Notes under the pieces: generated by a model | The model's database searches: none | The model's input: the letters and a program-made list of their open reading frames with translations, nothing else | Told to the model about the DNA's origin: nothing | Assembly (NCBI GenBank): GCA_905216215.1 | Contig: CAJMSZ010000063.1 | Span: forward strand, 1-8,533 | Direction of reading: 5' to 3' | Length of the DNA stretch: 8,533 bases | Source of the DNA: an uncultured bacterium | GTDB taxonomy: Bacteria > Bacillota > Clostridia > Lachnospirales > Lachnospiraceae | Made by a program: the position numbers and the translations under genes | Part shown: positions 5,479 to 8,533 of the stretch, one piece after another | Layout: every line of letters starts with the position of its first letter | Position numbering within the stretch: position 1 is the stretch's first letter

Positions 5479-5487
5479 AACAGCGTC

Positions 5488-5529
5488 AGGGCAGTTATGA
5501 ATTGAAAGATTTGTAGCTGCCCTTTTTTT
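5488..5529 (+). terminator. Rho-independent terminator after the 5110 gene
   Basis: AGGGCAGTTA (5488-5497) pairs with TAGCTGCCCT (5514-5523) over 10 positions with one G-U pair, loop 16 nt, followed by seven T (5523-5529). It lies in a gap of less than 100 bp between co-directional genes, so the downstream gene at 5571 needs readthrough or a promoter overlapping the hairpin. TTGAAA (5503-5508), 17 bp, TTTTAT (5526-5531) is a weak candidate. Confidence 0.82.
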
Positions 5530-5537
5530 ATTGCTTT

Positions 5538-5552
5538 TGGACACGATGTCCA
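5538..5552. repeat. TGGACA-CGA-TGTCCA palindrome, copy 2
   Basis: The identical 15-bp palindrome. Flanks extend it to an 11-position stem, GCTTTTGGACA (5533-5543) with TGTCCAGAAGC (5547-5557), with one G-U pair. It ends 18 nt before ATG 5571, just upstream of AAGGAG at 5561-5566. Confidence 0.88.
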
Positions 5553-5570
5553 GAAGCGGAAAGGAGCAAA

Positions 5571-6227
5571 ATGGAATCATTACGAGATGTAAAAAGAGTT
5601 ATGGAACGGGAGATAGAGAAAGGGAGCTGCCCATTACAGTTTGAATATCTGGAATTTGGAGAAAAACCGTTTCAGTTCATAGAATCAGAGGAAAAGCTGA
5701 ATGAGGTGCTTTCGTATTTGTTGCGGTTGGGGGAATATAGAGGATATACGGAGCATCTTGTAGGAAATAACGTGTATATGGATTTGGATATGTTGTGCCG
5801 GAAAATTCAGTTTAAGCGTACCCATTCCCCTGTGGAGCGTAGTGAAATCCAGTGGAAAATACAACGCTATAAAAATAAACTGAAACCGGACTATGCAGGT
5901 AAGGTTTGTTTAGAAATAGTGCAGTGCGTTTTCAGTCTGCCGGAAGGAGCAGCGGAGAAGTACCAGATTGTATATGATGGACAGAAAACCTATGCTTTTG
6001 CCATGTCAAATAAGTATATTCTGGGACTTTTTACTCATTGTGAAGCCGCAAGAAAATCTGCTGTGGAGGACGGTGTGGAGTTTGTACATCTGCCGGAGAA
6101 TGAACAGAAAATCGTCAGTCTTGAAAATGTGAGGAATGTGTTGTTTCAGGCATTGCTGCTTGATAATGTTACGGTGGAGAATGGTCTGTTCCATGCACAG
6201 ATGTGTACGGTTATGCTGTTGAAATAA
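5571..6227 (+). CDS. Hypothetical protein (218 aa), cassette gene
   Basis: I recognise no family. The sequence is soluble, without signal peptide or membrane segments. The N-terminal half is helical and charged (MESLRDVKRVMEREIEKG, then EEKLNEVLSYLLRLGEYRGYTEHL). A basic middle (VERSEIQWKIQRYKNKLKPDY) follows. The C-terminal half looks beta-rich (YQIVYDGQKTYAFAMSNKYILGLF, VSLENVRNVLFQALLLDNVTVENGLFHAQM). ATG 5571 has AAGGAG at 5561-5566, immediately after the TGGACA hairpin. The gene sits between two ~80-bp direct repeats together with the 6306 gene, so it may belong to an exchangeable cassette. The strong terminator upstream at 5488 means its expression depends on readthrough or a weak local promoter. 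Confidence 0.75.
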   Translation: MESLRDVKRVMEREIEKGSCPLQFEYLEFGEKPFQFIESEEKLNEVLSYLLRLGEYRGYTEHLVGNNVYMDLDMLCRKIQFKRTHSPVERSEIQWKIQRYKNKLKPDYAGKVCLEIVQCVFSLPEGAAEKYQIVYDGQKTYAFAMSNKYILGLFTHCEAARKSAVEDGVEFVHLPENEQKIVSLENVRNVLFQALLLDNVTVENGLFHAQMCTVMLLK

Positions 6228-6242
6228 ATGTACCGGAAATAT

Positions 6243-6270
6243 TTGATACAGGCATAAATTTTGTTATAAT
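6243..6270 (+). promoter_or_regulatory. Sigma-A-type promoter with extended -10 for the 6306 gene
   Basis: TTGATA (6243-6248), 16-bp spacer, TATAAT (6265-6270) preceded by TG at 6262-6263, an extended -10. This is the best promoter in the accessory region after the one at 4831. Transcription would start near 6277, about 30 nt before ATG 6306. Confidence 0.75.
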
Positions 6271-6305
6271 GGCTTTGAACAGAATTTGTCCGAAAGAGGG
6301 ATTGT

Positions 6306-6854
6306 ATGAAACCAAATCATCATTCACTGGCATATAAACAGCAGAAACAGCCGAATAAGACCTATAAGGATTTAAAACAGAAGCAGAAGATGAAAATAGC
6401 AGACTGGATGTTTCGGGAAACCTGCATTTTCTATAAGGAAAATGGAGAGATACCAAATGAGGAGGTAGCAAAGCAGATTATTGACCGGATTTATGAAAAA
6501 CTGAAATCTCTTGCAATCTGGGTTCCGTATGAAGAGGTTTACCGAGCATATCTTTTAAAATTGCCACGATATGAGCTTCGTATTGCGGAAAATGGGATAC
6601 CGGAAGAAAAGCCGCCGAAGGAGAAAAAGGAGGATGTGCCGAAAAAGAAAAAGGGAAGCAGTAATAAGCGGTGTCCGGTATGCGGCAGGAGAATGAAACA
6701 GCAGTTTATTGGTTTGCAGCATTGCAAATGTGGAATGAGCTGGAAAAAGGACATCGGCTTTTTTGAGCGAACCGGAGATATGGTGTTTGCCTTGGAGCGG
6801 AGAAAAATAGGAAATAAACAAAAACAGTGCCCTGTCATTCGATATAAGGAATAG
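6306..6854 (+). CDS. Hypothetical protein with C-terminal zinc-ribbon-like motif (182 aa)
   Basis: The N-terminal ~100 residues are helical and basic (SLAYKQQKQPNKTYKDLKQKQ, then a Trp/Tyr-containing helical part to about residue 98). A Lys/Glu/Pro-rich linker (99-121) leads to a four-cysteine motif: CPVC (123-126) and CKC (140-142), with a final Cys at 175. CxxC plus CxC 13 residues later suggests a small zinc ribbon, as in nucleic-acid-binding or scaffold proteins. No name is offered. ATG 6306 has AGAGGG at 6295-6300. Unlike its neighbours it has its own strong promoter (6243-6270) and no TGGACA hairpin before its ribosome binding site. It ends upstream of the second terminator cassette. 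Confidence 0.75.
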   Translation: MKPNHHSLAYKQQKQPNKTYKDLKQKQKMKIADWMFRETCIFYKENGEIPNEEVAKQIIDRIYEKLKSLAIWVPYEEVYRAYLLKLPRYELRIAENGIPEEKPPKEKKEDVPKKKKGSSNKRCPVCGRRMKQQFIGLQHCKCGMSWKKDIGFFERTGDMVFALERRKIGNKQKQCPVIRYKE

Positions 6855-6880
6855 GGCATGGAAAAACAGAAAACAGCGTC

Positions 6881-6921
6881 AGGGCAGTTATGAGTCGAAA
6901 GATTTGTAGCTGCCCTTTTTT
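6881..6921 (+). terminator. Rho-independent terminator after the 6306 gene
   Basis: AGGGCAGTTA (6881-6890) pairs with TAGCTGCCCT (6907-6916), loop 16 nt, followed by six T (6916-6921). The stem is the same as in the terminator at 5488. Confidence 0.82.
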
Positions 6922-6929
6922 ATTGCTTT

Positions 6930-6944
6930 TGGACACGATGTCCA
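6930..6944. repeat. TGGACA-CGA-TGTCCA palindrome, copy 3
   Basis: The identical 15-bp palindrome. The extended stem GCTTTTGGACA (6925-6935) with TGTCCAGAAGC (6939-6949) is as in copy 2. It lies 24 nt before ATG 6969, just upstream of GGAGG at 6955-6959. Confidence 0.88.
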
Positions 6945-6968
6945 GAAGCCGGATGGAGGTCAGATGAA

Positions 6969-7394
6969 ATGAAAAAGAGAGAATTTCAGAAAAAAGCAGC
7001 CGCAGCGTTATTGGGAAAACTGGCAGATGTTGTGATGGAACTGGAAGAAAATCCAAACATCACAATAACGTCGGAGTATCATAGTAGCTATTTTAAATTG
7101 AGAAAGAATTACAATCTGATTCAGATTTCGGTCAAGCAGACAGGAGAGCTGACGTATCAGTTGACGGATATGCTGGGAAACACAGGCAGAAGTCAGATTT
7201 ATGTACAATATCATGCTGGAGATGATCCGGAACATTTGATAAAGAAGTTTGTTGAGGATTTTGGGCGGCTTTATAAGGATTTTCTTTTAGCGGGAACGCT
7301 GCATGATTTTGTTCGTATCCAGTTATCTGTGGATGCAGATACAGAGGAAGCATTAAGGGAGTACGAGGACTGTATCAGAGCAGGCTGCCTGTAA
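6969..7394 (+). CDS. Hypothetical protein (141 aa)
   Basis: No family recognised. It has a helical N-terminus (KKREFQKKAAAALLGKLADVVMELEENP) and then a beta-rich middle (ITITSEYHSSYFKLRKNYNLIQISVKQTGELTYQLTDML). An acidic helical C-terminal half follows (HLIKKFVEDFGRLYKDFLLAGTLHDFVRIQLSVDADTEEALREYED). It is cytoplasmic, with no signal peptide. ATG 6969 is chosen with GGAGG at 6955-6959; the ATG at 6964 runs into TGA after two codons. It follows the second terminator cassette and TGGACA hairpin and lies just ahead of the pcfB-virD4 operon. The fold pattern suggests a small alpha/beta protein, possibly an ICE accessory or regulatory factor, but no function can be assigned. Confidence 0.75.
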   Translation: MKKREFQKKAAAALLGKLADVVMELEENPNITITSEYHSSYFKLRKNYNLIQISVKQTGELTYQLTDMLGNTGRSQIYVQYHAGDDPEHLIKKFVEDFGRLYKDFLLAGTLHDFVRIQLSVDADTEEALREYEDCIRAGCL

Positions 7395-7405
7395 ATCAGA
7401 ATTTT

Positions 7406-7420
7406 TGGACACGATGTCCA
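7406..7420. repeat. TGGACA-CGA-TGTCCA palindrome, copy 4
   Basis: The identical 15-bp core, with the same right flank as copy 2 (GAAGCGGAAAGGAG) but a different left flank and no terminator cassette upstream. It ends 19 nt before the ATG of the short open frame at 7440. Confidence 0.88.
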
Positions 7421-7439
7421 GAAGCGGAAAGGAGAGAAC

Positions 7440-7478
7440 ATGAAATATTTACTACATCGGCTGCTTGTTCCGCCCTGA
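7440..7478 (+). CDS. Possible 12-codon leader peptide upstream of pcfB
   Basis: ATG 7440 begins a 12-codon frame, MKYLLHRLLVPP, ending TGA at 7476-7478. It has AAGGAG (7429-7434) at good spacing and the same palindrome plus ribosome binding site arrangement as the 5571 gene, so ribosomes probably start here. It is followed by a hairpin that spans its stop codon and by pcfB 35 nt downstream. It could be a translational leader peptide or the remnant of a lost gene start. Confidence 0.5.
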   Translation: MKYLLHRLLVPP

Positions 7479-7489
7479 AGGAACAGCAG
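7461..7489 (+). promoter_or_regulatory. Hairpin spanning the leader stop, upstream of pcfB
   Basis: CTGCTTGTTCC (7461-7471) pairs with GGAACAGCAG (7480-7489): 10 bp with one bulged T, loop of 8 nt. There is no T tract, so it is not a classical terminator. Ribosomes translating the 12-codon frame would open it. The AAGGAGG of pcfB (7502-7508) begins 12 nt after it. Confidence 0.55.
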
Positions 7490-7513
7490 TAAAAAGGAAA
7501 GAAGGAGGTACAG

Positions 7514-7990
7514 ATGCAGGAAGAAGTAACGCAGAAAACAATCGCCCTTGTGATTAAGGCTGCAAAGCTGGATGCCAATATCCTGAAATCTGCCATGAGA
7601 ATGTATCTGAATCATTGCAGAAAACAGGCACAGAAAACGCATGGGAAAGTGTCGGTTAAGGAACTGGTGGGCGAGGGTGCAGGTGCTTCATCCATTGAAA
7701 TCACAGATGGCAATATCAAATCCTTTGAGCGGGTAGCTCGTAAATACAATGTTGATTTTGCTGTGAAAAAGGATAAGACCACCGAGCCACCGAAGTATCT
7801 GGTATTTTTCAAGGGCAGGGATGCCGATGCTGTGGCACAGGCATTTAAGGAATTTGTTTATGGAAATGAGAAAAAGAACAGTAGGACTTCTGTAAGGCAG
7901 AAATTAAAGCATTTCCGGGATGTGGTATCAAAGGATCAGAACAAAGAACGGAGCCGGGAAAAGAATAAGGACAGGGGGCAGAGCCTATGA
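7514..7990 (+). CDS. pcfB: PcfB-family (DUF3801) conjugation accessory protein
   Basis: A 158-aa protein of the PcfB/DUF3801 family. The N-terminal helical part (QEEVTQKTIALVIKAAKLDANILKSAMRMYL, residues about 2-33) is followed by GKVSVKELVGEGAGASSIEI and KSFERVARKYNVDFAVKKD, then PPKYLVFFKGRDADAVAQAFKEFV, and a Lys/Arg/Glu-rich, probably disordered tail (about 118-158). In the Enterococcus pCF10 system PcfB helps deliver the relaxase-DNA substrate to the coupling ATPase PcfC. It has AAGGAGG at 7502-7508 and overlaps the next gene by ATGA, exactly as expected for a PcfB-VirD4 pair. A leader peptide and hairpin may control its translation. Confidence 0.92.
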   Translation: MQEEVTQKTIALVIKAAKLDANILKSAMRMYLNHCRKQAQKTHGKVSVKELVGEGAGASSIEITDGNIKSFERVARKYNVDFAVKKDKTTEPPKYLVFFKGRDADAVAQAFKEFVYGNEKKNSRTSVRQKLKHFRDVVSKDQNKERSREKNKDRGQSL

Positions 7991-8533
7991 CTAATATCAT
8001 AGCAGGCATTACCAAAGATTTAAAAGCTGTCCCCAAAAAGCTGAAGGAAAAAGCAAAAAGTGCAGATGTTAAAAAGCTGATACTGCTGAATCTTCCCTAT
8101 GTGCTTGCCGGGTACTTCTGTAATAAGGCAGCATTTTTATGGAGAGTGGCAGAGGGCAGTAATGCGTCTGACAAGATGATGGTAGTAATGAGCCAAATGG
8201 ACAGGATGTTTTCCAATCCGTTCCCCAGTTTTTTTCTGAGTGATTTGCTGATTGGAATCGCCGGAGGCGTTGCCTTAAAATTCATTGTTTATTATAAGGC
8301 GAAGAATGCCAAGAAATTCCGGCAGGGTGTGGAATACGGTTCTGCACGGTGGGGGAATGCCAAAGATATAGAGCCATATATGGATTCTGTATTTGAAAAT
8401 AATATTCTTCTGACCGCTACGGAGCGTCTGATGATGTCCGGCAGACCGAAAGAACCGAAGTATGCAAGAAATAAAAATATTCTTGTGATTGGCGGTTCCG
8501 GCTCCGGTAAAACAAGATTTTTCGTGAAGCCGA
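7987..8533 (+). CDS. virD4: VirD4/TraG-family type IV coupling protein, N-terminal part (3' cut by window)
   Basis: ATG 7987 overlaps the pcfB stop (ATGA); 182 codons are visible before the window ends. Two N-terminal membrane segments (about residues 31-50, LILLNLPYVLAGYFCNKAAF, and 80-103, SFFLSDLLIGIAGGVALKFIVYY) are followed by the YGSARWG motif (117-123) typical of VirD4/TraG proteins and Walker A GGSGSGKT (169-176). In the family this hexameric inner-membrane ATPase recruits the relaxosome and feeds DNA to the type IV secretion channel. Full-length relatives are about 600 residues, so roughly two thirds, including Walker B, lies beyond the window. The gene shows that the transfer operon continues to the right. 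Confidence 0.93.
   Translation, partial: MTNIIAGITKDLKAVPKKLKEKAKSADVKKLILLNLPYVLAGYFCNKAAFLWRVAEGSNASDKMMVVMSQMDRMFSNPFPSFFLSDLLIGIAGGVALKFIVYYKAKNAKKFRQGVEYGSARWGNAKDIEPYMDSVFENNILLTATERLMMSGRPKEPKYARNKNILVIGGSGSGKTRFFVKP

Larger units (their letters stand above)
5477..5557 (+). repeat. Terminator-hairpin cassette, copy A of an ~80-bp direct repeat
   Basis: Nearly identical to 6870-6949: by eye two substitutions in the terminator loop and one extra T in the T tract. It combines an upstream CAGCGTC, a terminator hairpin, a T run, and the TGGACA palindrome. The two copies flank the genes at 5571 and 6306. Confidence 0.85.
6870..6949 (+). repeat. Terminator-hairpin cassette, copy B of the ~80-bp direct repeat
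   Basis: The second copy of the block at 5477-5557, in the same orientation, placed after the 6306 gene and before the 6969 gene. The loop reads GTCG where copy A reads ATTG. That change weakens the possible TTGAAA -35 element of copy A to TCGAAA but leaves the terminator stem intact. Confidence 0.85.
596..8533. mobile_element. Integrative and conjugative element, Tn1549-like family (one end, partial)
   Basis: Everything after metG has the gene content of this ICE family: DUF6075, DUF3970, ParA, ParB, RepA_N initiator, DUF6050, Xre regulator, PcfB and a VirD4 coupling protein. The exact left boundary is not visible; 596 is simply the base after the metG stop. No integrase, excisionase, relaxase or oriT is in the window, so they would have to lie to the right. 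Tandem repeats at 637-667 could be recombinase arm sites close to the end. Cargo genes of known function, such as antibiotic resistance, are not seen. Confidence 0.8.

Noticed and set aside
7271..7642. 123-codon minus-strand frame across the leader region and pcfB
   Set aside because: Antisense to PcfB, Phe/Leu/Ser-rich shadow composition, no ribosome binding site.

Overview
The window looks like a Clostridia genome, most probably a gut Lachnospiraceae. It shows the junction between a chromosomal housekeeping gene and one end of a Tn1549-like (vanB-type family) integrative and conjugative element (ICE). The host assignment rests on the style of the methionyl-tRNA synthetase C-terminus, the strong AGGAGG ribosome binding sites and the family of conjugation genes. 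No rRNA, tRNA or CRISPR array is visible.

Layout. (1) Positions 2-595 hold the 3' end of metG, with the tRNA-binding domain. A short palindrome-rich stretch sits in frame in the linker before that domain. (2) Positions 596-833 have no gene. They hold an 11-bp tandem repeat with a partial inverted third copy, which could be recombinase arm sites near the element end, and then a long terminator-like leader hairpin. (3) Positions 834-4556 form a tight co-directional replication and maintenance operon: DUF6075-like gene, a 58-aa DUF3970-like gene, parA, parB, repA (RepA_N type) and a DUF6050-like small membrane protein. Inside repA lie seven 23-bp iteron-like repeats followed by an AT-rich dyad, which looks like an intragenic replication origin. 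(4) At 4603-4809 a minus-strand Xre/Cro-type regulator is divergent from a 53-aa gene. A good promoter and a 9-bp-arm palindrome lie between them. (5) Positions 5110-7394 carry four unrecognised genes, separated by duplicated terminators and by copies of a TGGACA-CGA-TGTCCA hairpin placed just before ribosome binding sites. (6) From 7440 the conjugation operon begins, with a possible 12-codon leader peptide and hairpin, then pcfB (DUF3801), overlapping by ATGA with a virD4-type coupling protein gene that runs off the window.

Together the genes suggest an ICE that can replicate and partition like a plasmid after excision (RepA_N, ParA, ParB, iterons) and hands its DNA to a type IV secretion system through PcfB and VirD4. 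The least expected features are non-coding: the iteron array hidden in repA, and the recurrent hairpin/terminator cassettes of the accessory region.
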